From: Platerodrilus igneus
Lineage: Eukaryota > Arthropoda > Insecta > Coleoptera > Lycidae
Direction: 5' to 3'
Assembly (NCBI GenBank): GCA_036346225.1
Contig: JARFIW010001453.1
Coordinates: 558,001-622,000 of the forward strand
DNA: 64,000 bases
Both the position numbers and the translations under genes were made by a program. Position 1 is the stretch's first letter. Every line of letters begins with the position of its first letter. The notes beneath the pieces are model-generated. The model was given only the letters and a program-made list of their open reading frames with translations, had not been told where the DNA came from and did no database searches. Below are positions 9,151 to 22,251 of the stretch, in pieces.

Positions 9151-12134
9151 TATATTTACTCTTAGATTAAGCATTTAATTAGGATTAGTGTTAATGTTGA
9201 CGAAGTGCACAATGTATCGGACATTGTATGCAATATTGTGAGCACCAATTTCTCATCAGTATTATCTTATGAGCATCACTTTCTGATGCTTTTAAACAGA
9301 AGTTGCATATTAATAACTAAAAATCCCATATTTCAGTTCAATTGTGGCAATAGTTAATTCATTAAAATGCAGTAACTTATTTCATGGCAACATTAAATTT
9401 ATCAGCAAACTTTACTTTGTTTAGATCTTAAATCAAATTTTAAATCTCTCAAGTTTTTTTATGAACTATACAAATTGTTAAAGTATGGTAGAAATTTCAC
9501 AAGTAACACCTTACAGTATAACTTTTTGATTTGCAGTTTTGTCAGTAATTATGCAAGCAGCGATCTTGGTACGATATACATTGGTTATTGCACTAATAAA
9601 ATCAGAAATACTTTAGTGTGAACTTTAGGATATGATAAAATTATGAATGGTCTAATATGCAAAAAGACAAATTAACTAAGTTTTTATGTTAAGCGTAGGC
9701 AGCAGTGTCATTTAAATATGTTTTTGCCGAGCAGCTGTAAAAGTTTTTATTTTGTACACTTTATTTCATCTTTTTTTAAAAATTTAAAAATCTATAGCTT
9801 TCAACATGAGTATTACATTGTGTTTCAGTATTTATTCAGGTTTTTGTGACTGTTGTCTATTTGAAACAGTAATTTTTCAAGTTTAGTTGAATGTAGTTTC
9901 CAATCTTATTTAATACAACAATCATGACATTTATAGAAGCAACTGAGAATAATTATGAACCATGCCTACCCATTGGGATTATTGAATCAGAATTTGGAGC
10001 TCTGTAACAGAATAAATCATTTTGTAACCAGCAGCCATTTAAATAGAACCACCCGATGATGCCCTTTTCACTTGGCAAAACGTTAAATACAAATCACTCA
10101 AAAGTACAACGGCATCTAAGCCAAAAATAATTCAATATTAGTTTTCAAATTTCTGCTACTTTTGTCAATTCTATAGATTTTTCTCTTATTAAAGATCGCA
10201 TTCTTTATTACTTTTTCTTTTTCTCTTTTTACTACACTCCCCTACTTTGCCTCTTTTTTTATGCCTTTTGATTTATTTTTCACTTATTAGTTTTAACTAA
10301 CATATGGAAAAATTTTCTTGGTTATGTTAAGGAAAGATTTAATTGATGGTAATGGAATATAATGGGGCTGCAAAAAATGATGACTACTTTTTGTTGTAAA
10401 AGTGGAGAGTACTTTATTCCTTTACTCAAAAAAAGCTTTTTACTTGCAGATTGTATTTTTACCAAAAAATAGGTTGTTTTTTACATGAAATACAAGCGTT
10501 TGCAATTATATCAGTTGTGTTTCTATTTGAAATATTTATGGAACAAATTTAACAGGTTGCTAACTAGAATTGTTTCAGTAATTACAGATTATTCTTACTT
10601 ATATTGGAAACCACTATTTTAACCGCATGGAATTGTATCGCTTAACTTGCACAATCTCGTTGATAGCACTTATTCAAACATTTTATTATTCTGTATTGCA
10701 ATGTTTCTGAATATTTTATGTGTTAAATATTTGTAGATGCTTTAATTTTGTAGTGTGTATTTTCTATTTGTTCGTGATATGTAGTGCTTGACTTGATAAA
10801 ATCACATTTTAAGTTACTTGGGTTTGAACTTTCGCTTTAGTTTAGTTCGAGTTATGCAGAAATTAATATTTGAAATGTACAATTAGTACACTGTTGTACC
10901 GTTTTTTAATGTGTAGTTTAAATTTACTTTTAAAATATGATTTTTATATCTATAAATTTTCTTGATACCTTAGAAGCAGATTTTACTTATTATATTTTTT
11001 TAGGCTAATCTTGAACTTTATTTTAATTGATTTTATTTTAAAAGTATTTAAAAGTAATTGTCTAAAAATATTCATTGCTATTGTTGCCAAATTAAATTAT
11101 AAATGTTAACAGTAAAAACAACAATACCGTGAAGTATAATTTTTTCAATAATAGTGTTTGTACACAAATCAAGTACTATCATAAAATAACTATGGATAAT
11201 TGGTATTAATGTAGTTTGGTAGTTTCATAAATTTATTATGCAGGCATTGTTTATAGAAGTAATCTATCAAAATATATCCTGCCTGTACAGTTCGTTAGTT
11301 TGATTTTATGTGCTGCCTATTTAAATTAAATTTTCATTTGGCCTTACTCGTATTAGATTCAAATCAATTAGTGTTATTGTTATGTGCATAATAAGGCATT
11401 ATTGAATTCTTTGTTCACATTGGTATAAGAGATTTTTAGAGAAGATTATTAATATATTATTAATATATTTTATTAATTGCTAACAGTAAGTTGAACTTCC
11501 AAAAAAAATTTTTGACTAAAGCATTTTATTCTCTAAACTTTCTAAAACAAACTTTATATCGAGTTTAAAAAAAATTGTCTGGTTTCTATTTTCAAGTATA
11601 ACTATTTTTGTGCCATGTTAAACACTTGACTGATGTATCTCATAATCGAATTACATATTTGAATTTTGTAGTTTTGTAGTTAACCATAGTTATAAGAACA
11701 ATGTATCAGTAGTGTGTAGTCATGTATTAATCAATAAAATCTTTAAAAATCATGAGCTTTTTTCAGAAAAGTTATTAAAATTTAAGTACAGAATAACACT
11801 TTGAATTAAATATACCAACTTTTGACTGTTTATAATTCAATGCAATAATAAGAACATTTCTTGGATTTAATAAAATATTATACAAAACAGACATTTTAAT
11901 TGCTTGTTGAAAAGACACCAAAGCTAATTGACAATTTTAATCATCTGACGCCAATATAAAAATGCGTTTTTTATAGTACGAAGCTTGTGGAGTAACTTTA
12001 AAATTGTCTCTTATATAATAGTGAGAAAAATTAGCTTGAATTAAAATTTTAAATACAAACATATTCTTTAGCTATCCTCAGTGGTTTGCTATTATTTTTA
12101 GATTTTATTAAATGCTAATTGCTTTGACTTTCAG
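9151..12134. other. AT-rich sequence without a recognised gene
   Basis: About 3 kb of T-rich and A-rich sequence with stops in all frames. No TIRs, LTRs or conserved frames were recognised. It could be intron or untranslated sequence of a gene that includes the candidate exon at 12135. Confidence 0.5.
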
Positions 12135-12253
12135 TGCAACTTAAAGATCATGTGCAACTTAAGGATCAACTGCAATTTAATGATCATCTACAATCTAAAA
12201 ATGACTTGGAACCTAAGATCATTTGTAACCTGAGTTTATTTGCAACAAAGTAG
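12135..12253 (+). CDS. candidate terminal exon built from 18-bp repeats
   Basis: A splice-acceptor-like tract (GCTTTGACTTTCAG) ends at 12134. From there six units of 18, 18, 18, 18, 17 and 17 bp follow, each like TGCAACTTAAAGATCATG. With the first two bases completing a codon, the frame is open to TAG at 12251-12253. It encodes six-residue repeats of the type VQLKDH, VQLKDQ, LQFNDH, LQSKND and then diverges. No upstream exon was identified, so this may be a minisatellite with an accidental frame. Confidence 0.25.
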
Positions 12254-13236
12254 GTTGGAATAATTTTGGTAAATCCTAACTGTATTTCAAAATGTGGAAT
12301 CTTGAATTTATGAATCTATGATGGTATTAAGTACAAGCTTTTGGATGTTATAATTACATTACATGGGGAAGTATTCATGACCCTTATCTTTATTGTACCT
12401 GCATTTTACAAAACACATGCGTTGGCTGTTGCTGGAAAGACAGGATCTGTTTGCTGTCGTCGTTAGGGTGAAGGAACTGGTTCGTGACCTGAGGTATATT
12501 TCCTAAAATGAAATCGTTTGATTAGGGTAAGTGTCAGCTTTTGTTTTGGATTTCGGTGATGGAACGATTTGCAACATTTGTTGAATTACAAACTATTGAA
12601 TTTCTATAAACTACCTATTAGTATAATTATGAAATCGAGAATTCTTGTTACCAAAAATTAATATATTAGATATTTTAAAATTTCTAACATTTGTATAATT
12701 TTTATTGTCAAACCAGCTGTTGTCACCTTGACACACCTGTTTAAAAAAATACTTTAAAATTTAAAATTCATACGATGTAGTTTTGTTCAAATCTCACAAC
12801 TAAATTAAATATGCTGAGCAATTGTAGCTAATATATTTTATGAAACACATGTCATCTTCAACAGATCTATGGGAGAACCTAAATAAGAAAAAAGCTATAA
12901 ATTTTGTTTTTGAATGCAACACATTAATAATCATTATAGCTAGATTAAATTTTAAATAACAAACCTTATAAGAAACCTTAGATTGCTAAATTTAAAGTTT
13001 TGTATATTATTGTATATACCTTAAACTGGATTTTTTTGACAATACATGAAAACTAAGTTACAGTAAGAGTTGTTCCTTTAAGGTTTATTTTTAAAAGAAA
13101 TATTTTGAAGAGTCATATTAGCATCACAGTGGAGCAGATGATCACACTTTATCTGTTCTGAAGTTTAATGTGACCAGACCTCCTTTAATTTTAGTTAAAT
13201 ACTGAATTTTTATATTTAGGTGGAGAACCACAAATT

Positions 13237-13637
13237 GTGGCCTTATTTGTGATTAACAAGTTATTGTTATTTACAGCTTTAAACAGGTTTCTGCATTTTC
13301 CTTGGAATTTTAGTGTTTATAGTAAAAACACCGTGACGCCCTTAAATTTTGTGTTTTGTCATATCAAAACAAAATCAACTCTCGGCCCATTCCCATGCAA
13401 GAATGCTGGACAAACCTTCAGAATTAGCCATATTAACTTACAGAGAGCTTTCATTTCACTACTAGCTAATTGTCACCTATCATTACTTTGGGCTATTTTG
13501 ATTTCCAGAAAACCTTGGTATACTTCAGGGATGTTAAGTATTAGAGTATTGTCTCTGGCAAGGGCTTACCTAAATTTGTTCCATCTTCTCCTGATACACT
13601 TTTGGTTCTCCTTATGGGGTTGTATATCACTATATAT
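13237..13637 (+). pseudogene. non-LTR retrotransposon endonuclease fragment
   Basis: The frame contains FRISHINLQRAF and, after about 25 residues, SRKPWYTSGML. In R1/I/jockey-like elements the ORF2 endonuclease starts with a similar INLQRS block, followed by an EPW block that carries the catalytic glutamate. Here the usual Q-E-P is R-K-P. The match then fades and the fragment ends where an LTR begins at about 13638. The translation is degenerate, so the call is tentative. Confidence 0.4.
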
Positions 13638-16231
13638 TGTAGTGGTTTTAAAGGGTTAAATGTAAATATAAACAAAGAATTTTAAAACACCCTGTATAAA
13701 GGAAACAACCAAAATTTACGTGCAAAATTTATCTCATTTTATTCAATTTAAAGTATCAAGTATTACCATTATTTTATAATTAGGGATTAAGAATTTAATA
13801 GGTGCATAAAGAAAAAAAATTGCATAAGCCAATGGAAATAATTATTTAATTTAATTGAGTTGAATTCAAAGGAATATAATGTTTAAAACGCATAAGAGCT
13901 TGAAAAGTCGATAATGCCAAGGTGAAACGCGAGTTAAGGTTCTTGGCTTCTAGAGGTCCTGTTTAAAAAGACTCTTTGAACTTTAACACATTTATTTTTG
14001 ATTATACAGAAATTAATTGGAATTTTGACAAACTTGAATAATTAGTCTAATTCGAAATACATTAATTAATTGTACAATGAGCTATCTACGAACTGCAATG
14101 TAAAGGTTGAACGTTTGATGAACTGACTGCGAGTGGAGCTCCCGGGCCTTATATAATCTCCCTACCCCCTCACAGTTCTGTGGGAACTTGCAGACCTAAT
14201 GTCCGCTTACACTTGACTCTATTCATGATACATAGTTGCTATCTTAAAAGCTATTCATAATTACTTTGTTGCAGGCTTACTTCTGCGTAATCTCGGTACG
14301 TGACTTCCTACGACCGTCTGTGACCTGACATCTGCAGTGTCACTTATCCTTGTGCTACTTTGTAACGCTTCCGTTCCCATGAACGTTTATAAACTGAAAT
14401 AAATTGTAACAAATTGTCTTTTATGACATTGTTGCACATTTCCTAATATTTCCTAATAACTTTCTTAAGTATTAGTTTTATATTGATATAACAAATGGGG
14501 GATCACATAACTCGCGTTGCTAACAAAGGAACAGACGTTGGATATGAAATACTTCGAAAAGCGAAATCCTAGAAATGTTATTTTAAAACGATCGTTAATT
14601 AAACACCTGCATGTTTTCTAAATGTCAACTTCTACTTATTTTGTCTAGATAAAACTCAAGATTCTAAGTATATTGTACAAACGGTCGGATGTTTTCGCAT
14701 TAAACGCTAATAAGGGGTTATTTAAAGCACGTAGGCAAGTCCACGTGGGGTTAGTTAGCAGATGGACAGGAATATCGATTTCTACCACTGAAACAAGGTT
14801 AGAAGGAGACGTAGAATATGCATAAGCAAGGGACAGCGTTAATATAGGCGGGATTTGTAAGACGTCAATGCATAGACTATTGGTCGATATCGTTAGTGTA
14901 CATCAGACAAACACGGGAATGTTGAATGTTAATTTTTCAGAAAATATCGTAACGACGCGCTGAATTTCGAAAATTTAGAAAACGGTTAAACCCAAAATTT
15001 CAAGAAATATTATTGTAAATGAAGGACTTCGGGTGAAATGCGGCCGAGAGGTGGCATCGTAAATGGTATAAATACTTTTTGAAAATGAATAAAAGTTTCT
15101 TAGTATTTTGATCGGTTCAGACTACGTACAAAAGTTACCTCGAGCTTGTAAGTATTGAAAATTATTTTAAATTAAATAGTACGGTGTTAGCCTCATAATT
15201 TGTACGCGGATAGTGTCGAGTCTAATTTTTATTGCGGTGCAACTTATATTTTTTAACAAGCTCGTGTAGTGACGTTATGTAACGTGAATTAATCTAAATT
15301 AAAATAAAAGAAGAGTAATAATTGGATTTGGAGTTGGATGTATCGTGTATGAACAGCATTGCAGCATTACTTAGAGGGTGTTCAATTACTAATATCTGGA
15401 GGCGGGAGCAGAGCAGTACCACGAAACAACTTAATGGCATCATCAACGGAGCAGGAATCTTCAAGAAATTCCAGGTAACGCTTTAGAAGTTGTTGTTATT
15501 GATAAACTATGAAGGTTATTGTGATGGGTGAGAGTGAACTATGATGGTATTTTACATTATTTGGCGTATTGAAAGTAATACGTATAACTAACTTTTATTA
15601 TGGTATTTAAATCGAAATATAAAGGTGTATATAAAGCTGATTAACGTTCCTCAGTAATTTAAATATTTTTTGTTACGAGTACATGGGTTTTTGTTGTGTT
15701 TGTAATAAGAATATGCCAAGTAAAGAGCATACATCAATCATAATTAACTGGGTTATCATAAGCTCACCATATTCCAGAGTTTCCTAATTGAAATTAATTA
15801 TGAATATAGAAATAAAGATAAGGCCCATTTACTCAAGTTACATTCAATGTGTTTGATATTGCTAGTTAAAATTCTGGACTTTACTAAATAGAATTTATTG
15901 AGGTGTAACTTGACCACTGAGATGTATATAATTTTGAAGTTTTATTTGTAAATAGTGGAAAATAGATATTGTATGATTGTTGTATTATTTTGTGGTTTTA
16001 TTGAGAGTGTGCGTGAACGATAGAGAATATGAGAGTGAATCTAGGTATCCAAGAGGAGGCCCAACTGAGCTAGCCAGGGAAGCAGTTGAAGAAAGCAATT
16101 CAACCTAGGAAGAGAGGAATCTGGGTAAGAAATTAATGTTTTTTTGAAAATTTTCTATTGTGTGAAAATTTTCGATTTGTTATAAAATTGATAATTAGAG
16201 GGGTTCGATTTTTAATCCCAGTAACACGGCA
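13638..16231 (+). repeat. family-2 LTR, about 2.6 kb
   Basis: It starts TGTAGTGGTTTTAAAGGG directly after TATATAT, and ends AGTAACACGGCA before a primer-site-like stretch. Matches to the reverse complement of 51067-52981 include AAAGGGTTAAAT near the start, AACACCCTGTATAAAG, GAGGTGGCA just before the TATA box, and TATGATTGTTGTATTATTT near the end. Confidence 0.7.
15067..15075 (+). promoter_or_regulatory. LTR TATA box
   Basis: TATAAATAC lies at a position matched by the same nonamer in the homologous LTR (minus strand, 52083-52075). The block GAGGTGGCA lies just upstream in both. Confidence 0.5.
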
Positions 16232-16809
16232 ATCTTATCGCGCCCAATTCGTGGGGCATGATTCATGCAGAGGTAATACAGCATTCCTATGACGGCCCAA
16301 CGTTGGGGCTCGAATGTTTTTTTTCTCTGGCGAGGCTTAATCCCGGTAACACAGCAATCTTATGGCGCCCAACGTGAAGCTCGAGTTCTAAGTAGAATTT
16401 TAGTAATTTTATTCCAGGAAACTGGCGATCTGAGAGAGGGAGTCTGGTGTTTTGTAGAAGTTTAAGAATATTAAATGGTGGAAGCTGGAGGTAGTAGGGA
16501 TCAGTAGAGGACAGAATCAGGAGAAGCTGGAAATGAAGTAATTTTGCGAATGCTAGAGAGGATGAATGAAGAATCGAATAAAAAGTTTAATGTTTTTTTG
16601 AAAATTTTCTATTGTGTGCAAATTTTCGATTTGTTATAAAATTGATAATTAGAGAGGTTCGATTTTTAATCCCAGTAACACAGCAATCTTATGGCGCCCA
16701 ATTCGTGGGGCATGATTCATGCAGAGGTAACACAGCAATCTTATGACGGCCCAACGTTGGGACTCGAATGTTTTTTTTTCTCTGGCGAGGGTTAATCCCG
16801 GTAACACAG

Positions 16810-16810
<1 letters not shown>
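16134..16810 (+). repeat. tandem duplication with repeated LTR-end/primer-site modules
   Basis: TTAATGTTTTTTTGAAAATT occurs near 16133 and again near 16587, a period of about 454 bp. Within each copy short modules recur: AACACRGCAAT, then YTTAT, then a degenerate GGCGCCCAACGTGG (at about 16240, 16296, 16365, 16693, 16745). The modules are 55-70 bp apart. GGCGCCCAACG preceded by T is the kind of tRNA-complementary site expected directly after an LTR. Confidence 0.65.
16475..16587 (+). pseudogene. gag: gag N-terminal stub
   Basis: ATG at 16475 begins MVEAGGSRDQ, then a TAG, then a frame ending MLERMNEESNKKFN. This resembles the charged, helical start of the gag at 22470 (MMEILMALNSKMDKN). It is cut off where the 454-bp duplication restarts. 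No function is possible for so short a frame. Confidence 0.45.

Positions 16811-16849
<39 letters not shown>
16811..16849. repeat. (TA)n microsatellite between LTR elements
   Basis: About 19 TA units lie between the end of the family-2 element (…ACACAGCA) and the start of an LTR fragment (TGATATGATAACG). Confidence 0.95.
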
Positions 16850-16851
<2 letters not shown>

Positions 16852-18391
16852 ATATGATAACGCCATACTCGGTGTAATGACATTTTTACTTAACGCCACC
16901 GCTCTGTGTGCTCACTTCAAATTTTACTAATTTTATTATTATGCCACAGCTAGCCCTTTTTAATCCACACAGAGTGCACAACGTTACGATGATCAATTTT
17001 TCTCTTTTCACCTCTTTATTTATTTGTTTGAATTGATAAAACGAAGTCAATTAATTTCATATAATGAAAAGAAATATTATTTACAATTTTTAAGATTCTT
17101 TAAATACACCCTCGATCAATTAATATCATATGTATCATTTATCCCAAAATTTATCTATACAAAACAACAGATGTAAGTTGAAAGTCTGGCCACGATAACA
17201 AATAATAAAGTATCAAACAATAGCAAATAACAAGCATAATTTCATCAGAAACAGCTTAAAAATACAGGGAATATTAAAGACAAAAACTGGTTGGTTGAAA
17301 CAATCTGTAAAACTGCTTGGAAACCCAACCCAGATGTAGTGGGAAAAGGCTATTTAACACCCACCGGTGATAAGACAAGTCAGTTCACACTTGATGCACG
17401 TCGAAGCCACGACAGTTTTAACCAAAAATCTACGCGTCAAATAAATAAAGTTTAGAATATATCAAATTTATGTTATAGTGAAAATAGTGCTACATAAAAA
17501 AATTGTGTTGAGAATATATGAAAAGTTTTTGCCGTTTTTCTCAGAAAACGTGAGTAGAAATTGGGTAATTAATTTAAATTAAATATTTATAATCATATAG
17601 AGCTTCTATTCAGATTCTGGTACAATTCGAATTGACTTCTAATCAAATTCTAATTGGCTTCTGGTACAATTCTAATCTGCGTCGAAAGTACTTACAGCAA
17701 GAGATTCAAAGCATATGCAGAGAAATATAAAATAAAGAAGCATGAGGTGATTTTTGGAAAACAAGGGGTAACTGTACTCAAATATTGGTTCAACTACGCA
17801 GAGCATTGGTATTCGATTGAAGACAGCAAGGGGGTGTTGATTCACAACACGAAACAACCTATCAGGAGATCACAGGTTAGATCTACTTAATTTAAGATAT
17901 GTTTTAATTTAAATTTTAATACTGAATTTAATCAATTTATCCAAAACTCGTAAAGAGTCAACAAGAAACATTGCATACGTTAAACTTACGTAACAAATCA
18001 TAAAGAGGTCTTGAACGTTCTAGATTTTTTTGTAAAGGTATAGTTTTTGGTGACTTTATATTGAATCGAAAGTATATAAATTTTGGGAGAAATAATCCAC
18101 ATGATATTAATTGATTGAGGGTGTATTTAAAGAATTTCAAAAATTGTAAATATTATTTCCTTTCATTATTTGAATGTTGATTGACTTCGTTTTATCAATT
18201 CACACAGGTAATCATAAAGGAGTGAAAAAGGAAAATTGATCATCGTAACGTTGTGCACTCTGTGTAGATTAAAAAGAGCTAGCCGTGGCATCATAATAAA
18301 TTAAAAGAAGACTTGAAAGAAACACAAAGAGGTGGCGTTCAGTAGAACGTATATTACATCCGACTACCACAAGTGAGGGGGGCTACTACAG

Positions 18392-18392
<1 letters not shown>
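16850..18392. repeat. R1: composite of two inverted LTR fragments (family 1)
   Basis: 16850-17157 matches the 3' end of the family-1 LTR in minus orientation (compare 18432-18740). At about 17158 it switches to plus orientation and follows the LTR from its middle (compare about 20970 onward) to its end at about 18392. The 5' third of the LTR is absent. Open frames inside (for example 17654-17890) are LTR sequence, not genes. Confidence 0.65.

Positions 18393-18431
<39 letters not shown>
18393..18431. repeat. (TA)n microsatellite
   Basis: It lies between R1 and the minus-strand LTR R2. Confidence 0.95.
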
Positions 18432-18434
<3 letters not shown>

Positions 18435-20313
18435 TATGATAACGCCGTACTCGGTGTAATGACGTTTTTACTTAACTCCACCGCTCTGTGTTCTCAAACC
18501 AAATTTAATCTTACTAGTTTTTCTATTATGCCATGGCTAGCCCTTTTTAATCTACACAGAGTGCACAACGTTACGATGATCAATTTTTCTCTTTTCACCT
18601 CTTTATTTATTTGTTTGAATTGATAAAACGAAGTCAATTAATTTCATATAATGAAAAGAAATATTATTTACAATTTTTTAAATTCTTTAAATACACCCTC
18701 AATCAATTAATATCATATGTATTATTTATCCCAAAATTGATATGCGTTTAATTCAACCTAAAGTCACCAAAATCTACCTCTTTACGAAAGAAACCTGAAA
18801 CGTTCTAGACTTCTCTATAATATATTACGTAAGTTTAACGTATGCAATGTTTGTTGTTGACTTCATTACAAGTTTTATATAAATTGAATAAATTCAGTAT
18901 TAAAATTTAAATAGAAAAATATCTTAAAATTAAATAGATCTGACCTGCGATATGTGGTTCGTGTTGTGGATCAACACCCCTTTGTTGTCCTCATTCGTCT
19001 ACCAATGCTCTGCTTAATTGAACCAATATTTGAGTACCGTTACACCTTGTTTTCCAAAAATTACTTTGTGCTTATTTTATATGCCTCGAATCTCTTCCCT
19101 TCAATGCTTTTGACGCAAATCAAAATTGTACCAAAATATAATTATCGACGCTGATTTAAAATATCGGCAACGCAGACTTGAATTGTTCAGAAATGTACAA
19201 GAAGTATCATTGTTGACCCATAGTTGAATTATTATCGACGAACTTGAATTATTATCGTCGCAACTTGAATTATTATCAACGCAACTTGAAGTATTCAGAA
19301 ATACACCACAAATTTGAAGCCCTATTATTATAAATATTTAATTTAAATCAATTGCCCAAATTCTACTCACGTTTTCTATAAAAAAGAAACGGCAAAAATC
19401 TTCGTAATCGTTGCACTATTATCACTGTAACATACACTTGATATTCTATTATACTTTATTTAATTTACGCGTGGCTTTCTGGTTAACAGTGACGCAGCTT
19501 CAACGTGCATGAGTTGTAAACTGACCCGTCTTGTCATTGCTCTGTGTTATATAGGCTCTTCCCACTTACATGTGGGCTGGGTTTTCAAGCAGTTTTGCAA
19601 ATTATCTCAACCAACCAGGCCCTGTATTCAACATTCCCTGCATTTTGAAGTGGTTTCTGATGTAATTTCTTCGGTTTTCCGTGTAATGTTTGTTTGCTAT
19701 TGATACATTGTTATCTTTGCCAGACGTTCAACGTACGTATGTTGTTTTGTATAGATATCGCCTTTTGGATAATTGTACAAAATAAATGATGTAACTTTAA
19801 TGCTGTTTTCGTTTATGTATTTTTATGCGTCTTTGAAACTGCATTTTCTTATCAAAAATGTTTATTGTTTCAGCGTAATTGCACAAAGCTTTGTTAGATT
19901 TTAACTTTTATCTTCTGCGTATTGATTTTATAAATTGTAGAACACTTCTCAATTACATGTACGATTATTTTTCCTGAATACGCGTTCTATTGTTGAAAGA
20001 TATTCTTACTGGCATTACTTAAAATTAATAAGGGTCTATATACAGTGTGTTAAATGCTTGCTATTTACATAATGTATGAATTACCTATTTTTCTGCTAAA
20101 TACGCGTTCTATTGTTGTAAGATATGCTTACTTGCATGGCTTAAAGCTAATTACGGTCTATATACAGGGTGTTAAATGCTTGCTATTTACATAATGTACG
20201 AATTACTTAATTTTCTGCTAAATAAATGCAGTTTTCCGATTCCTATTGCAAATTATTGTTGTTACACGACCCTTACTACTCAATACACCCCTAAACAACC
20301 CCTTATCAGAGCA
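18432..20313 (-). repeat. R2: family-1 LTR, minus orientation
   Basis: It is the inverted copy of R3 (20322-22251), about 1.88 kb. The 3' end is GGCGTTATCATATC at the left, and the 5' end is TGCTCTGATAAGGGG at the right. It includes a TATA-like CTATATAAC on the minus strand near 19552-19545. No internal region is attached, so it is a solo LTR or half of an inverted pair. Confidence 0.8.
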
Positions 20314-20321
20314 ATATATAT

Positions 20322-22251
20322 TGCTGTGATAAGGGGTTGTTTAAGGGTGTATTGAATAGCAAAGGTCGTGTAGTAACCATAAATTGCGATAGGAAGCAGA
20401 AAACTGCATTTATTTAGCAGAAAATCAAGTAGTTCGTATATTATGTAAATAGCAAGCATTTAACACCCTGTATATAGTCCATAATTAGCTTTAAACGATG
20501 CAAGTAAGCATATCTTACAACAACAGAACGCGTATTTAGCAGAAAAATAGGTAATTCATACATTATGTAAATAGCAAGCATTTAACACTTTGTATATAAA
20601 CCTTTATTAATTTTAAGTAATGCAAGTAAGAATATCTTTCAACAAAAGTACGCGTATTCAGAGGAAATGATAGTACAGGTAATTAAACACGCATTGAGAA
20701 GTGTTCAATTAGTTATAAAACAAATACGAAGATAAGAGATAAAACCTAACAAAGTTTTATGCAATTACACGGAAACAATAAACGCTTTGATAAGAAAACG
20801 CAGTTTCAAAGATGCATAAACACAAACGTAAACAGCATTAAAGTTACGTCATTTATTTTGTACAATAGTGAAAAGGCGATATCTACACAAAACAACGTAT
20901 GGTCAAGGTAACGATGTATCAAATAAACACCATTACACGGAAAACCAAAGAAAATGCATTTATTTAGCAGAAAATTTCATCAGAAACAACTTCGAAATGC
21001 AGGAAATACAAAGACGTGGTTGGCTGAGATATCTACAAGACTTGTTGAAAACCCAGCCCACATGTAAGTGGGAACAGGCTATATTAACACCGAGCAATGA
21101 TAAGACAGTTCAGTTTAAAACTCAGGCAAGGCGAAGCTGCGTCACTGCTAATCAGAAAGTCACGCGTAATTTAAATATAATAAAATATCAAGTATGTTAT
21201 AGTGACAATAAAGTGCAACGTTTATGAAGTCTTCTTTTGCCGTTTAACGTGAGTAGAATTTGGGATAATTTATTTAAACTAAATATTAATAATAATAGGG
21301 ATTCTAATTGGTGGTACATTTTTCAATACTTCGAATCTATGATACAATAATTCAAATGTGTTGATGAGAATAATTCGAATGTGATGACAATATTTAAATT
21401 TTGGTTGATATAATATTTCGAATTGGTGGATATAACAATTCGAATGTGTTGATGATAATAATTCGAATTGGTGGTGTATTTCTGAATAATTCAAGTATGC
21501 GTCGATAAGAACAATTCAAATCTGGGTCAATATAATATTTCAAATCAGCGTCGACAATTATATTTTGGTACAATTCTGGTACAATTTGGAGTTGCGAGGT
21601 TCAATGCAAATAAAATAAAGAAGCACGAAGTAATTTATGGAAAACGAGGGGTTCAACTAAGCAGAGCAGGGATAAACGAAGGAGGACAACAAAAGGGTGT
21701 TTATCCACAACCTGAACAACCAGTAGCAGGTCAGATCTAATTAGTTTTAAGATATTTTTCTATTTAAATTTCAATATTGGACTTATTCATTTTATATAAA
21801 CTTGTGATAAAGTCAACAACAAACATTGCATACGTTAAACTTACGTAATATATTATAAAGGGGTCTAAAAGGTTCCAGGTTTCTTTGGTAAAAAGAGGTA
21901 GTTTTTGGTGACTTTAGATTGAATTCAAAGCATATAAATTTTGGGATAAATGATACATATGATATTGATTGATTGAAGGGTGTATTTTAATATTTTTCAA
22001 AAATTGTAAATAATATTTCTTTTCATTATATGAAACTAATTGACTTCGTTTTATCAATTCAAACAAATAGGTAATCATAAAGGGAGGAGAAGAGAAAAAT
22101 TGATCATCGTAACGTTGTGCACTCTGTGTAGATTAAAAAGGACTAGCCGTTGCATAATAGAAAAACTAGTAAGATTAAATTTGGTTTGAGAACACAGAGC
22201 GGTGGAGTTAAGTAAAAACGTCATTACACCGAGTACAGCGTTATCATATTA
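20322..22251 (+). repeat. R3: 5' LTR
   Basis: It is a near-identical partner of 25514-27442. It carries two degenerate 120-bp subrepeats (about 20404-20645) around TATTTACATAATGTA-like blocks, a TATA-like box at 21080, and a minisatellite-like stretch at about 21295-21590. Confidence 0.9.
21080..21086 (+). promoter_or_regulatory. LTR TATA-like box
   Basis: TATATTA follows the block ACATGTAAGTGGGAACAGGC. R2 has CTATATAAC after the same block and is probably closer to the ancestral promoter. Confidence 0.4.

Larger units (their letters stand above)
13638..16810 (+). mobile_element. long-LTR gypsy element (family 2): 5' LTR, primer sites, gag stub
   Basis: An LTR of about 2.6 kb is followed by primer-binding-site-like sequence and the first codons of a gag. 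A repeat of the LTR end and primer site follows, and the element stops at a (TA)n run at 16811. Its LTR is homologous over most of its length to the minus-strand LTR at 51067-52981. The rest of the internal region and the 3' LTR are missing. Confidence 0.7.

Noticed and set aside
12418..12506. Short ATG frame MRWLLLERQDL ending near a GT donor-like site
   Set aside because: Only 29 codons, with no acceptor, homologue or neighbour exon found.
20868..21227. 119-codon frame, repeated at 26086-26418
   Set aside because: It lies inside the two LTRs, contains the TATA-like box region, and has no counterpart in the diverged LTRs R5 and R6.
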